Origin: Chinchilla lanigera | Taxonomy: Eukaryota; Chordata; Mammalia; Rodentia; Chinchillidae | Direction of reading: 5' to 3' | NCBI RefSeq assembly: GCF_000276665.1 | Contig: NW_004955418.1 | Location: forward strand, 4,749,714-4,813,713 | Length of the DNA: 64,000 bases | Shown here: positions 11,700 through 23,685 of the stretch, in pieces | How the letters are laid out: each line of letters starts with the position of its first letter | How positions within the stretch are numbered: position 1 is the first letter of the stretch | Notes under the pieces: model-generated | Seen by the model: the letters and a program-made list of their open reading frames with translations, nothing else | Databases searched by the model: none | Told to the model about the DNA's origin: nothing | Program-made: the position numbers and the translations under genes

Positions 11700-14400
11700 G
11701 TGATAGACTGCCTATTATCCATAGATGTGCCACTATACATAGCTGATAGTTACTAAATTCTCTAAGGTACATCCTTCATAGAATCTGAGACACAGATCCT
11801 CAGTCTTTGTATTCACCCCCACAAATGAATACACAAGTCTCTTCCTCAGCACTCTTTGGTCATTGGTTTTCTATTCTTGTTCCTTCAATGACTCTGAATT
11901 AACTAGACAGACAGAACCACTGCTTATAAGTCCATGCATATCCACATCTAGATTGGTTCTTCATTCATAGAATGTGAATGTCTGAGTGTGTAGGTCCTTT
12001 GCTTACAGGGAAATTTTCTCATCGTAACTTCTTCAGGAGTAGCCCTGAGGTTGTAATGTAGTGGTGATTCACTCTTCCCTAACATGACATATTGAACTCT
12101 GTTGGTTGTTGCAGGAAATTATACAGAAATCACAAATATTTTTGAGACAGGTGACATGGGAATTTGAATAACTGTTCAACTATTCATGCAGTTTACTCGT
12201 GCCTCACAGACTTGCCTGAGCGTTTCTGTCACAGATGGATTGCTGCTGCATCTGCCTGACATTATGACCTCAGAAGACCTGTTAACACCCCACAAGTGAT
12301 GACATTTCTAGTTGTATATTCAAGTAATGTTCTTTCCTCAGACTTTCAATTTCTACAGGGCCACAGTAGCACACTTTTAAAACAATAAATTGTCCACTAT
12401 CTCAAAAATATAACTTTGCCCAGAATCAAAGGGTTCATATGGGATCTTTCCAGAGATTTTGTACAGCATCCGTATCTCCCACAGTGACCTCTAGCGCCAC
12501 TAAATTTGTTGGGCCACTTACTAAATGGGAGGGCTCCTGAGAAGCAGAGGCTGAACAGGAATTCATTTTTATGTCATCTATTGTGGAATACTCTCAGGAA
12601 AAATGGTGTAAACATGAAAGGCAGGGGGAGAGCTGAGTGAGTGCCATACCTGAAACCAACAGCAGTCTGATCCCACAGAGGTGTTCTGGAGCACAGATTT
12701 TACCTCACAGTTTATCCCTTATGTGTAGTGTGGGTAGACATCTTTGCCTGTGTCGGTCTGTCCTTGATGGAGATCTACTCCTGCTGAATAGCATAGCTTT
12801 CCAGATAAGACAGTTCTCATTTGGTTGAGTTCTCTGAAGAAGAGGAAACTATAGATTGTTACCAGCAGCTGGGCAATGGTAGGCCAGTTGGTACAGGAAA
12901 TGAGACAAGGCATCCCTTTCTTCAAGGTAAATTGAATTGTAGCTGGGATTTGTTGAACAGCCCTTTCTTGCTCTGGGTTGTACTTAAAATTAGCAACCTT
13001 CTAAGTCACTACAACCGGGTTAAATAGTAGTCTCAAGTGTAGTATGTATGTGTTCCAGAATCTGAGTAGGTTTACCAAGTCCATTATCTCTTTCTTACTT
13101 AGAGGTGAGAGATTCACAGTGTTAGAGCTGTTCATTAATTTAATCAGAATGTTCTACCATATCCCACACTACTGGATCTGTAAAAATGTCACAGATACAG
13201 CAGAGATCCAAATATTCATGGGAATTATCTCGCATTCTCCACTACACATATGTGCAAGCGTATTGCTTTCCAGATCCAGTTAATATTGTTCTATTGGCAA
13301 TACAAAGAACTAACATTACATTTTCCCAGAATGTCAAAACCATCAAGGTCCCTGCAGCTTATATTGTGAGAAGTAACAGGGGATATAACACTGCTCTGTA
13401 GGAAATCAGTGAATGTGCACTACTCACTTCCCTCATGTAAGTGTGTCATGCTTTTGATACTTGCTATTAGAGAGAACTGAAAATGCATTCATCAATTTTC
13501 AACTGCATATCAAGTGCCAGAAACTTGTTGATTTCTTTCAGTAAATACACAGAATTCAACACATGACTGGAACTGACCTTTAGATAGGTTTATAGTAGTC
13601 TACCACCATCCCTCATGATCCTCCTGATCTTTCCATTCTTGGGTGAATGAGAACAATTTATGACTAATGATCTGTTTACCTAAACCAATCATGAGCCTTT
13701 TTCCTCCAGGAGTATACGTTGAAACAGCTTCACTTGTCTCTCCTCTCAGAACCTATAAATATGATGGGCATTTTGTTATCTCCCCAAGGCTCAGCTGAGG
13801 CTCCCTGAGATTACGCGATGCAAGGTCCCTTATGGTATCCGCAGAGTTCTAGGTTATTTTCTGTATTTTTCAAAATCTCCTCTCTGCCATGAACTTGGGA
13901 AACCTTTTTAGTTCTGAGAAGGGAGAAGTCTTGGTCTTACTCATGATGTTTTCTCAGTGGTTTTTACTTCCTGTGTCAAACTCCTTTACTCCCGTAGGAA
14001 ACCGTCCCACCACCCGGGTTGCTAAAATGTTCTCCATTAATTTTGGTCCTTTTAAAAACGTTTTTTGCATTTCTAAAAACAATTGGTGAGACAATCTGCC
14101 TAAATCCTAGAGGGGGAACTAAGAATGAAGGAGGTGAATTTAAAAGAACAGATGAAAAATTGTGCTGTGATAATAATAGAGACTTCTTACTTTTAGGAAT
14201 TGAAGGAAAATTCAGCCAGATTTAAGAACAGATAAGCCTTCTGGTAGGGGGAAAAAAGATTATCTAAAAGGGACTATATAAGGAGTCTTTGACTTAACTG
14301 AAGGTATTAAAAAATCATCAACTTCAAGAGAAGACTATACTTGAGAAAAGTCTATTTCTTGGAGAACACAGTCTTGTTATGTCAACCCTGATTTATCCAA
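11700..14400. other. Unassigned 2.7-kb stretch, possibly a retroelement internal fossil
   Basis: Less AT-rich than its surroundings and free of recognised SINEs. All frames are short and broken. The texture suggested a degraded antisense endogenous-retrovirus internal region, but I could not identify a protease, reverse transcriptase or integrase motif, so this remains a guess. No LTR pair was found at its edges. Confidence 0.2.
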
Positions 14401-14855
14401 TGTACCCAGAAAACATTTACACATAAAAACATATTCAAAAAATGTCTTGAGTAACTTTTCCACTACAAAGTCTGTGTAGGAATGTAAAACACATTTTTCT
14501 GAATATATATTTACCAAAGAGATGTACTTTGATAGGAAATAGACTATAGTTGGAGCCTGAATCTTACAAAGTAGACTTACAACCTATTATCTTTTCTCTA
14601 GTTAAATATACCAAATGAGAAAGAGTACTGTCTATACCAGGAAATGCCGTAGCCTCAGGTGGGTGAGTGTACATGCCTGTAGAAGACATGTAGGTGTTGA
14701 ATGAAATCATGTGCTTCTCCGCTTCGCTTTTGTACTGCATGTAGCACAGCGAAGGAGTACCAGGTAGAGTCAGTCATTGCTACAGAAGTGAATTCTCCTT
14801 CAATCCTTAGAAGAATGAGCTGAATATTTTCTCTTTCTTGAGCTGCTTCTTTATT

Positions 14856-14883
14856 TATGTCAGATACCTGGGTATCTGACATA
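14856..14883. repeat. Perfect 13-bp inverted repeat (hairpin)
   Basis: TATGTCAGATACC and its exact reverse complement are separated by 2 bases, giving a 28-bp near-palindrome. No T-tract or gene follows, so a functional role is not indicated. Confidence 0.9.
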
Positions 14884-14944
14884 TCCTATATTTTAGACTT
14901 TTTCTGCAATACCTTCAGTAGAGTTAGTAACTGGAAGAATATAA

Positions 14945-15060
14945 TCCAGACATTATAGTCAGATATCCTTTGGTTCAAGTCCCATCTGTGTTGTATAGAA
15001 TCATAAAACTCTGGGAAAATCCTTTAACTTCTTAAAGTCCCCTTTTCATCTGCTACAGAA
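14945..15060 (+). mobile_element. MIR SINE
   Basis: MIR-like order in sense orientation: 'ttggttcaagtcccatctgt', then 'actctgggaaaatcctttaac', 'ttcttaaagtccccttttc' and 'atctgctacagaatg', corresponding to the core and 3' part of MIR. Confidence 0.6.
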
Positions 15061-16179
15061 TGCATTCAGCTACTTAGTCTTTAGTAAAGATGTTAGTAAA
15101 GGGCTTTATTTGCATATACATAGGTGCTTCTGATCCCTGAATGGAGGATCCAGAGAAATACTCAGGTGAGAGATACTAACAGAAAGCTAGATGATATTGA
15201 CTAGACATTAGAAAAAAAAGATTAAACATACCAACATACTAGTTAAGTTAGTTGTAATATTATAATTTTTCATAAATCCGTTATACTGAGGGATAATTAT
15301 TCCAGGTTGCCCCATGCATAGATGCCAAGTAGATTACTTTGTTCTGTTCCATTTGACAAAATTTGCCTAAACATTCCCCTTAGCTCAACTAAACTTTGCA
15401 TAGGCCTCTTTCTGACCCTAAGTTTCTAACTTTCCTTTCTTATACTGTTTAATCTAGAAAACTTTATCTGACATTCTTTCTCTGCCTCCTTGAAATGTAA
15501 GTAAATATTCTTCCAGGCTCTTACCAGTTTTGCAACCAAAGAATCATGTTTCTCAAGGAACTGGGAATTTTCTCCCTGAAATATAGACATGAAAAGAAAT
15601 CACATCTGTCTCTATCTCTGTGAAAGAGTAAGACTTTAACTTTAGTGAGTGCCACTTAGTGAACACAGTTGGCTTAATCACAAAAAAGAAATGCACACTC
15701 AGCAATAACTAAATATTCTGGACAAATCCCATTGATCAGCCTTCCCTACAGCGTCCTGTAGCACTTTCCCACTCAGTCCTAGGGTTTAAACTTGTTTCAG
15801 TGGAACTGGATAGCTTTACTTGGTCTTTGCTCTTCTTTATTTTTGGCAGCAGTATTAGAATAAAATCAATCTCTGCCTGCTCATTTTCAATAGTGAAATA
15901 TTTCTCTTTGACAAGTTCCATGCTTTCTTTTAGAACCTTTCTTTTGGCCATGAAGGACACCATAAACTTCTAATGTACTGTTTCCAAGGTCTTCAAGAGG
16001 TAAAGAATTTCAGGATAATACATTTGCAATAGAAGTCAGATTCAAAGAAGTCAACCTTGACTTGGGTCCCTTTAACATCTACTGAATATTCAGCCTAAAT
16101 AGTTATTTCTTCTGACTTCACCTTCTGGTGACTTCTGAATGGAGAACTCATGAAATTAACAATAACCTCAAAATAATGA
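15061..16179. other. No supported gene
   Basis: Contains a 75-codon minus-strand frame (15736-15963) rich in Lys and Glu with no recognised domain, and no other candidate. No classifiable repeat seen. Confidence 0.4.
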
Positions 16180-16530
16180 CCTCATATTTGTTTGCACCTC
16201 CTTGTATGCACTTCCTCTGCAATGTGACTTTGCCACATTCCCCAACTTTTTTTGCTAACTTTTGAACTGGAGCTTATCCTATGTCGTATTTTAGTCACGC
16301 AGACATTAGGAACATGCAGAAACAAAGACCCCAAAGATGTGCATTGGTCCTTCCCCTGTCTTGTTTATTCTTAGGACCACGTGCCACCAAATAATGGTGA
16401 ACCACAATTAAAAGATTACCACTTCCTCAGTTGAGCACCCAAATGCAGGAGTGAAAAATAATGATAATAATGATGAATATGTATTGTTTTAAGCATCTGA
16501 GTTGTAGTTTTTAACATAACAAAACCTGAT
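16180..16530 (+). mobile_element. Degraded MLT1-like LTR
   Basis: The 3' part reads 'tattgttttaagcatctgag' followed by 'ttgtagtttttaacataac', the typical end of MLT1-type LTRs after their poly-A signal area. The 5' part is strongly diverged. Limits uncertain. Confidence 0.4.
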
Positions 16531-17107
16531 GGCACCAGAGCATATATTTACTAAGAAATTATGAGTGAGTTCCTAACCCAGAGACAGGATAAAAAATTAA
16601 CAGGAGAAAGAGGTCTACCCAAGAAAACGCTTCTTCATCATGGTGAGTAGTAAGCCTAAAATGTTCGCTGGAATTTAAAATAAGTTTTTAAGGTAATTTA
16701 GAGCCTCATAAAAAATCAATCTCTCTGTAGGAGTAAAAAATCCCAGCTTTGAATAGTTTTTTCCAGTTTTTATTAGACTTGAAAGCATGCCCATTGATCT
16801 AGCAAGAGCAATTTGCTAATAATTAGGCTGGCAAGGGAGACTTAGGGTTGTCACCAACAGGGTGGTGAGGGGCCCTTTAGTTCACAGAAGCCAGGCACTG
16901 AAAAGAACAAAAAGATGAAGGAGCAGCAGCAATTGCATATTCTTCTGTTCACTAATAAGATTGATCTCTCACAGCCAAACATCTTCCAAGCCTAGAGTTG
17001 CCTCATTATATACTCGTTACCATTGTCAAAGAGATGGTCTTTAAGGCCCAAGATATCCTGCAATGGTCTTATGTTCCTTTCTCAGTGCACTTAGCTTTCT
17101 TTTTGCC

Positions 17108-17477
17108 TTCTCTTATGGTTTGGGTCTAGATGCCCCTGTGCCAAGTCTCATGCAGTCTTAGAGTGATCTAGAGTTTGTGATTGCAGTTTGGGGGAAAGTT
17201 TTGATTGAGTTTGTGATAAAGGGTTTGAGTGCTACACCCGCCTTAATGCAGGTAGACAGCATACAATATAAGGGACAGAAAGGGCTTGTCTCCCCCACCC
17301 TTGTTGGTTTGCTACATTCTCCTGGTCGTGACTGTTCTTCTCTGCTACACCACCTTGCCTTGAAAAAAGCTGACTGTAGACTGAAATCTCTACAAACTTT
17401 GAGCTAAATAAACCTTCCCCCCTTTAACTTTGGGTGTTGGGTGCTTTGTCTCAGCAACAATAAAAGTAACTAAAACA
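17108..17477 (+). mobile_element. MaLR solo LTR (ORR1/MT-like)
   Basis: Starts with 'tatggtttgggtctagatgc' and ends with 'gtctcagcaacaataaaag' plus 'taactaaaaca'. Upstream of the end lies 'gagctaaataaaccttcc', which includes an AATAAA polyadenylation signal. Order and ends fit a rodent MaLR LTR in sense orientation. No internal region. Confidence 0.65.
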
Positions 17478-17499
17478 CCTTCCATGAGCATTTGCACAT

Positions 17500-17610
17500 T
17501 TGTCAGTTTCTCCCATTAAAATTCAAATTCCTTGAGAGCTGGATCTGTGCTTAACTCATCTTTATATCCTGGACCTCACAAGGCACAAAAGAGGTGCTCA
17601 TTTAATGGTG
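17500..17610 (+). mobile_element. L2 LINE 3' end
   Basis: 'ccattaaaattcaaattcct', 'tgagagctggatctgtgc' and 'aaaagaggtgctcatttaat' follow the order of the L2 3' terminus. Ancient fragment. Confidence 0.5.
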
Positions 17611-18699
17611 GTATCATAAACATTCTGGAAGAGGGAAGGCTGTAGGTGATGCAGACAAATAATGTGCAGTTGACCCTGACCCTGGCTCCCACCCCAGGCT
17701 GAGCAAAGAACATGTTAAAAAATGCACACCATCTTCCATGAAGTAAGGTTTGTGTTACAGAAGGCCACATGACTCATGAAAATGTATCTTTTTTTTTTCA
17801 TGAGCATGCCTGAAATTCCACCAGAAATGATGATACACCACATACTTATAGTGTGTTTTCCTTTGAGTGAATTCCATATAGTGTTCATTATTTGCACTCT
17901 TTGTTTTTATTTGGGAGGTCAGAACCCTGAGCACATGACAGATGTTATGGAGTACCAGGACCAAATTATCTCCCAGGGAATACACATTAAACAAGCTGCA
18001 TCTGTAGGTAAGTTTCTTTGAAAATTCCAACAAATTTAAAACAACATTGTTTTGTTGGTTAATATGGTAAGATTATTTTTAGTTTCAGTTGCTCATATTG
18101 CAAAAAAGAAAAAATGCCATCCTTTTCCTTATAAAATATTTATTGCTTTATATTCTAAAGGAAAGAACTAAATCAATTCTATTTTGAAAGGCATATTAAA
18201 AATGTAAGCACAAAGCACAGTCGCATTTCACAGAAGATTGGACCTGCTAACAGTTTTTTTCATCTACCAGAAGAAATCAAATGAAGCCAGTTTGCCTCTG
18301 GGATTTTAGACATCGTTACAATTCATCTTAATAATGAAGTTAAAATTAACTGAAAGGAGACAAAACGTAAAAAAAAAAAAACCCTCACATTGTTAACATG
18401 TTTTTATTCATGTGAGAATGGATAAAAGTAATATCCTTTGAGCTTAGTTGAGAAAAAAATCAAAATAATCAAAATACAGGTGACCTATGATTGAAGGAGC
18501 TCCACAAATGGTCGTTTTGTGTTTATGGGAGCATAAACTAATTCACAACACATGATTTACGTCAATACATAAGTCCATGCTTGGAATGCACACATGCACA
18601 CGCAATAAAAGTTAAATGCAGGCACCCAAAGATTTTTAAAATGAAATTTGAAGCCATCACAGGCCAAATGATTTGATTATTGTGGAACTCTGCTTCTGA

Positions 18700-18860
18700 C
18701 AGTGCATGTCGCTCGCCGCAGGAGCGCGTTTCTGCTTCACGTACGCATCCCAGACGGCTCTGTGGAGCCCTGGCGAGGAATGAGCAGACTGACAAGAGGG
18801 CCCGAGGGGCGTCTCCGGCCCACTCACGGCCCCTCACTATGTCCCTTCGAGCACTCCTAC
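18700..18860. other. CpG-dense patch
   Basis: About 14 CpG dinucleotides fall within roughly 140 bases (18710-18849), in a window where CpG is otherwise rare. Frames on both strands are open for about 60-90 codons, but this is expected from the composition and no domain is recognisable. It could be a small unmethylated regulatory patch, an exon, or a young CpG-rich insertion. Confidence 0.6.
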
Positions 18861-19289
18861 TTTAACTACTTTTCTCTACTGAGGGAAGCAAAAGGACAGA
18901 CTATTCCTTGGGAAAGAATGGGATTTTTCCTTCAGCAACTCCATTCTTTTCAGAAATCTAAAGCTGTCACATTGGAGATGTAATATAATGATGCTAACGA
19001 TAATGCATGGCAGATTCCAGCTGCACAAGAGGCAATGCTGTGTGGACTTGGCTATGAGTGAGAGCATCACTTATTCACATGCTTCTACAGTAAAATTTAG
19101 CATCCAATCATTTATGCTCCAACCAATAAGTTATTTTGATTTTGGTTGAAAAAAATGAGTATTTCCCATGAATTATAGGACTGAAACTGTGGTTGTTTTT
19201 ATGTTTTATATTTTTGGATGGAGGAAGAGATTCCTGACTTACTATCTTAATTTTTCTTCAGTGTTTTGGAGAAGCTACATAGGACTATG

Positions 19290-19364
19290 CAGAGTTGGAA
19301 ACATAGCTCCAGAGTACAGCATTTTCCAGGCATGTGCAAAGGCCCTGGATTCAATTCCCAGGAT
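19290..19364 (+). mobile_element. Old tRNA-derived SINE (ID-like)
   Basis: Degraded tRNA-like head: 'gttggaaacatagctcc', 'ccaggcatgtgcaaagg' and 'ggattcaattcccagg'. It corresponds to an ID-type head and is much more diverged than the GGGGCTGGGG SINEs in the window. The tail has turned into a simple repeat. Confidence 0.6.
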
Positions 19365-19407
19365 CACCACCACCACTACCACTACCACTACTACTACTAA
19401 TAATAAC
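19365..19407. repeat. (CAC)n/(CTA)n/(ATA)n trinucleotide tail
   Basis: CAC, then CTA, then TAA units in succession, derived from the tail of the preceding SINE. Confidence 0.85.
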
Positions 19408-20430
19408 AATATAAAATACGACTATTAATTCCTAACTTGGAACTCTTATGTGTGTGTGTTCACACTAGCCTAATGCTATACCATATATGTGTTCTCATAA
19501 GGTTTTTTCTTTCCTGTGACTGAGTTCTTAGAGTTTGACAATATGCATGAAAGTGGAAGATGTTAGGATTCACGGAGAGTACATTCATATATACTGACTG
19601 GATTTTCATCACAGCTTGAAGTTCCTATATCACTAATCTCTATCTGTGTGAAACATGGGAAAAGGAAGGATGGCCAAGTAGTTAATGGGTGAGAAGCACA
19701 GCAGGACTGCCTTAAAATAAGACCAGGAGAACTGTGCACAGCTTTAAAGGTATAGACTCACCACTGTTATTCATTTTTTTTTCTCTTAAGGTACTGATCA
19801 TATCTCTTAAGGATTTCAGTCAGAAATTTAAAGGAATTATTGTAAACACTTGTGGGGTTATGTGCTTAAAGTCATCATGAAAATCCAGTACTCATCTACA
19901 GTCTTTCACACCAAAGGATGCCTTTTGTGAGTGTCAGATGGCACATAATAAGAAAACTCCTTAGAAAGTAACAACTGGAAGATTAGCTGTCTTTTACAAT
20001 GGCATTGCTGTAGGCATTTAACCAACACATTTCTGAGTTTCTGCCAGGAGGGAGATGTTACACTAAATGTTGGGGAATAAATCATGAGCAAAGTAATAAA
20101 ATAATATATGCTGATGATTGTAAGGAAAACCATCCCAAGGGAATTGACAAAGATAGGGTAGAAACTGGAGTAGGAAATTGGCGAAGGAGCCCCTGAAAGA
20201 GTTGTACCTCACCTGCAAGAATGAGTAGTCACTAATGAGACACATATGAGAAAATACTAGAGAAGCACTAGCTGAGATACGAGTCAGGAGCATGAGAGAA
20301 GGTCCTGTGACAGACAAAGATCAGGGAGAAGACTACAGACAGAATGAGCGGGAGAGGATGCCATAACAGGGACAGGCAAGCTGGTGGGTAGGAGGCAAAC
20401 ACCCTGAGATCTGTAAGTTGAACAGATGCA
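19408..20430. other. No gene or classifiable repeat seen
   Basis: Short frames only; nothing recognised. Confidence 0.4.
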
Positions 20431-20549
20431 TTGGCCATTACCTAAACAGAGATGAGACAAGAAAAATCATCAGTAGGTTTTAAGTGTCTATGTATAGCGG
20501 ACAGGATTACGGGACACAGTTAAGTTTCAATTTGTGAGATAATGAACTT
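20431..20549 (+). repeat. Inverted-repeat arm 1 (119 bp)
   Basis: From TTGGCCATTACCTAAACAG to AATGAACTT, this is the reverse complement of 23234-23352 with only about four or five differences, including one single-base indel. Similarity stops abruptly at both ends. The sequence is not a SINE or L1 that I recognise. Confidence 0.9.
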
Positions 20550-21060
20550 CAGGAAGGAGAATGCACTGGGAAAATTCCAGGGAAGAGGCACATATTCCAA
20601 GGTAAAGAAGTTTTATAGGACAACATTATCAACTGCATCCCATTCTGGGAGGTGAGAGTCGTTTTGACTGAGTATGAAGGCATGGATGAAGACAGAAAAG
20701 TAGGTTACCAGATAAGTTGGAAGGAAAAAGTGATGAAAGCTGCAACTTTTTAAAGCACCCTGGTTGTTTTAATGCAAGGAAGGAGAGAGACGCACATTAG
20801 CTCATTAGGGAGATCATGGTTTACTTACTGAGTTAAGCTAAATATTTTACTTGGGAATATTCATTATCCTCCTTACAAAAATCCTTTCCTAGCAACTGAT
20901 TCACTCCATAAAGATAAAATTTCCATCAGTGCATGGCTGGCAGATTTGAAAAACCAGACAAAGATTTTAAATATTCATTTCCTCAAATTGGCACTAATTT
21001 GTTGTAAGCATCTCTATTAAACTCTGAGAGAACAGTCCTGAAGATCATCTGACTTTTGTG

Positions 21061-21100
21061 AATGAGTGAAGGAATGAATGAAGGAAGGAAGGAAGGAAGA
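21061..21100. repeat. (GAAT)n/(GAAG)n microsatellite
   Basis: GAAT and GAAG tetranucleotide units in tandem. Confidence 0.9.
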
Positions 21101-21178
21101 CTGCAGGCTCCTTGAAAGCAGGAAGTTTATCTTCATATAATTTGAGCTCAATAAATGTTTGTTGAATTGTTGAAGAAT
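21101..21178 (+). mobile_element. L2-like 3' terminus
   Basis: 'aggctccttgaaagcagg' followed by 'agctcaataaatgtttgttg' is the conserved end of L2/MIR-related LINE 3' ends. Confidence 0.5.
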
Positions 21179-21419
21179 GTAAGAAATGGCTCAAAAACAG
21201 AAAACTAGGTAAGGAAATCTTCAATCAAAAAGGGCTTTCAACGGTCTGTCCCAGGTCTCGAAGAATGAATATCATAAAGAACTCAGTGCGGGGAGTGCTT
21301 TGACATCGTCCTTAAATATTTTTACTAGTAGGGAGCCTTTTCTTTTTCCAAACATTTAACATGTCCTCCACGCTTTCAGTTGTTAACCTTCTTTCTCATC
21401 TTCCTGGAAAAAAGAAGAC

Positions 21420-21525
21420 CGCAGCTACTTGAGAGGCTGAGGCAGTCTGAGTACAGGAATTCAGGATTTGTCTGGGAAACTAACGATACTCTGTCTCAAT
21501 AAGTAAATAAATACATAATTGACCA
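21420..21525 (+). mobile_element. 7SL-derived SINE fragment (B1/FLAM-like)
   Basis: 'agctacttgagaggctgagg' then 'gatactctgtctcaataag' and an AATA-rich tail. The left part of the 7SL body is missing. Confidence 0.65.
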
Positions 21526-23206
21526 AATAAATGCCCTAATTTCAAGTACTGAAAAGACATGGAAAATAGAAAAAGAATGATCAAATGTAAGCAGCTTTCC
21601 TTCTCTGCACCACATCTATGAATCAATAAGGATCTGTAGCTACCAACTCTGTTTACTCCTATACTAACTGTTCACCAGTACCTTGCTTTTCCTACCACCG
21701 CTTTTTAAACTATGCGCTAGGTCCCGCTCCCTCTTGCACACTCAAAAAGTGCAACTCTTCTCCCTCCACAGTCACCACCTCCACCCTCTTTACAAGGCCA
21801 CTTCTGACAACACACAAGCAGGACATATTTCCTATTTTAAAAAATTCTCTTGTCTCCTTCACACTTTTTTATCAGCTGTTTCTTTTGTAGCAAAATTACT
21901 GAGAGTTGAGGACATTACTCTTTAGACTTCCTTAACTCCTCTTTTTCTCGTTAACATTTTGATTGCAATTCTACATTGAAATTGCTTTAGTTATAGTCAC
22001 AGTGCTTGCATCCTGCCAAATCTAATTTTCATTTCTATTGCTTTTTCTGGTCCTCCCAGTAGGATAGTATTTGACTTGTGGACACATTGTCCTTATTAAA
22101 TACTCAGCTTCAGGTATGCTTTGTTCATAGTTTATCTTCACTGTTCACCTTTGGAGACTTCTCTTTCTGTTTATGTTGAACGATCTTAGACTTTAATCCT
22201 AAAATTTTGTTGCCTAACAAGCTGATTCTAACCAATTCAATAATTTTAAGTGGTCTGTATGTGTTGATGATCTCCACATGCAGCTCAGCAATGCTTCCTT
22301 CTCTGTACTTCCCGCCTTCTTTTTCAACTACCTACTTGATATTGAAGTATCTTAGAGGAGGCTCACGAAGAGAATTCTTGATTTTCCACACCTGTAACAC
22401 CAACCTTCCCTTTTCCATGTGTCCCCATTTCATGAACTGCCACTATATCTTTTTTCCATTTGTTAAATCCAAAACATGGGGCAAATCTCTGATCTTTCTC
22501 TTTTCTTATCACCCAAAATAGAACGCACAGCCACTCTTCTTGACTCTATCTTCAAATGCACCATGAGTCAGTTTCTCACCACCTTCGCTTTTATCTCTCT
22601 CATTCCAGGCTCCTCATTTTCTGCCTATCCTCGTGTTATCTAAGCAGACATCCTGCTTCTCTTTTTACCTTCCACAAATCTATTGTCCACACAAAAACTA
22701 CCATGAGCTTTTAATAAATATCTTATGTTCTATATCAGAGTAGAGTTAGTTATTCATCAATTTATCTTTCCTTTTCTTGCTCTTAAAGTTACAGCAAATT
22801 TCTAGTTTCCCTTGCAGTTAGATGTAGGTGTACAATTCTATTTTAGCCAATGAAATAGGGGAGGAAGGGATATTTTCCACTGTCGATTCTAAGCTCTCTA
22901 CATCCTTCATGTTTACTTTCTTGTGCTAGCTTGATGTAGCAGACATTCAAATGGCCTCCAGATGGGATAAGACTGAGTGAATCACTCTCTGAAGGAGTAT
23001 GGGTTCTGCATTTTGCATAAATGGAAAATAATTTTGTATTGCCTTTGGTTTTATTATATATGTTTGGATTTGTAGATGAGAGTACATAAAACTTTAGTTA
23101 ATATATTCTCTAATACAAAATATTTCAATGGATTCCCATTACATTTGGAATACATTCAAACTTCATTTCATGACTTTTGGGGTGGTAGTGACTCTAGCTC
23201 TACAAA

Positions 23207-23263
23207 ATTATCTCACAAATTGAAACTTAAGATAAATTCATTATCTCACAAATTGAAACTTAA
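23207..23263. repeat. Tandem pair of a 24-bp sequence, period 33
   Basis: ATTATCTCACAAATTGAAAC plus CTTAA-type end occurs at 23207-23230 and again at 23240-23263. The second copy lies within inverted-repeat arm 2; the first lies just outside it. Confidence 0.95.
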
Positions 23264-23352
23264 CTGTGTCCCGTAATCTTGTCCGCTATACATAGACACT
23301 TAAAACCTACTGATGACTTTTCTTTGTCTCATCTCTGTTTAGGTAATGGCCA
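23234..23352 (-). repeat. Inverted-repeat arm 2 (119 bp)
   Basis: Reverse complement of 20431-20549, about 96% identical by eye. It interrupts sequence that otherwise reads as an ancient LINE, so it is more likely the derived copy. The left edge is marked by a partial tandem duplication. Confidence 0.9.
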
Positions 23353-23511
23353 ATTGCTTTCATGTCATCTTTACTGAATTCACTCCAGTCACACTACTCT
23401 CTTGCTGTTTCTACAGCACACGAAGCTAATTCTCATCCCAGGAACTTCAATTTTGCTGCTCCCTGCCCACCTTCAATTTGCTAGTTCCAGATACTTATGT
23501 CTGTTCAAATT

Positions 23512-23512
<1 letters not shown>

Positions 23513-23550
<38 letters not shown>

Positions 23551-23685
23551 AGACAGGGCCTCACTGTGCAGTTCAGGCTAGCCTTGACTTCATTTTGTAG
23601 CCCAGGCTGGTCTCAAACTTGCAATGATCCTCCTCCCTCAGCCTCCTGAGTGGTGGGATTACAAGTGTGCACCACCACATCTGGC
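23513..23685 (-). mobile_element. B1-like 7SL SINE, antisense
   Basis: A run of about 37 T is followed by GAGACAGGGCCTCACTGTGC, doubled 'caggct' blocks (internal duplication), 'gcctcctgagtggtggg' and a final 'accacatctggct'. Short imperfect direct repeats (TCAAATTTC / TCAGATTTC) flank it. Confidence 0.9.

Larger units (their letters stand above)
22540..23500 (+). mobile_element. Ancient LINE-like sequence, interrupted
   Basis: Blocks such as 'gtcagtttctcaccacct', 'ccacaaatctattgtccaca', 'caatggattcccattacat' and 'ctccagtcacactactctc' follow the order of a very old LINE 3' region (L2- or L1M-type) found widely in mammals. It is interrupted around 22760-23070 and by inverted-repeat arm 2. Family assignment is uncertain. 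Confidence 0.3.

Noticed and set aside
15736..15963. 75-codon minus-strand frame rich in Lys/Glu
   Set aside because: Composition looks protein-like, but no domain, no splice context and no second exon can be supported.
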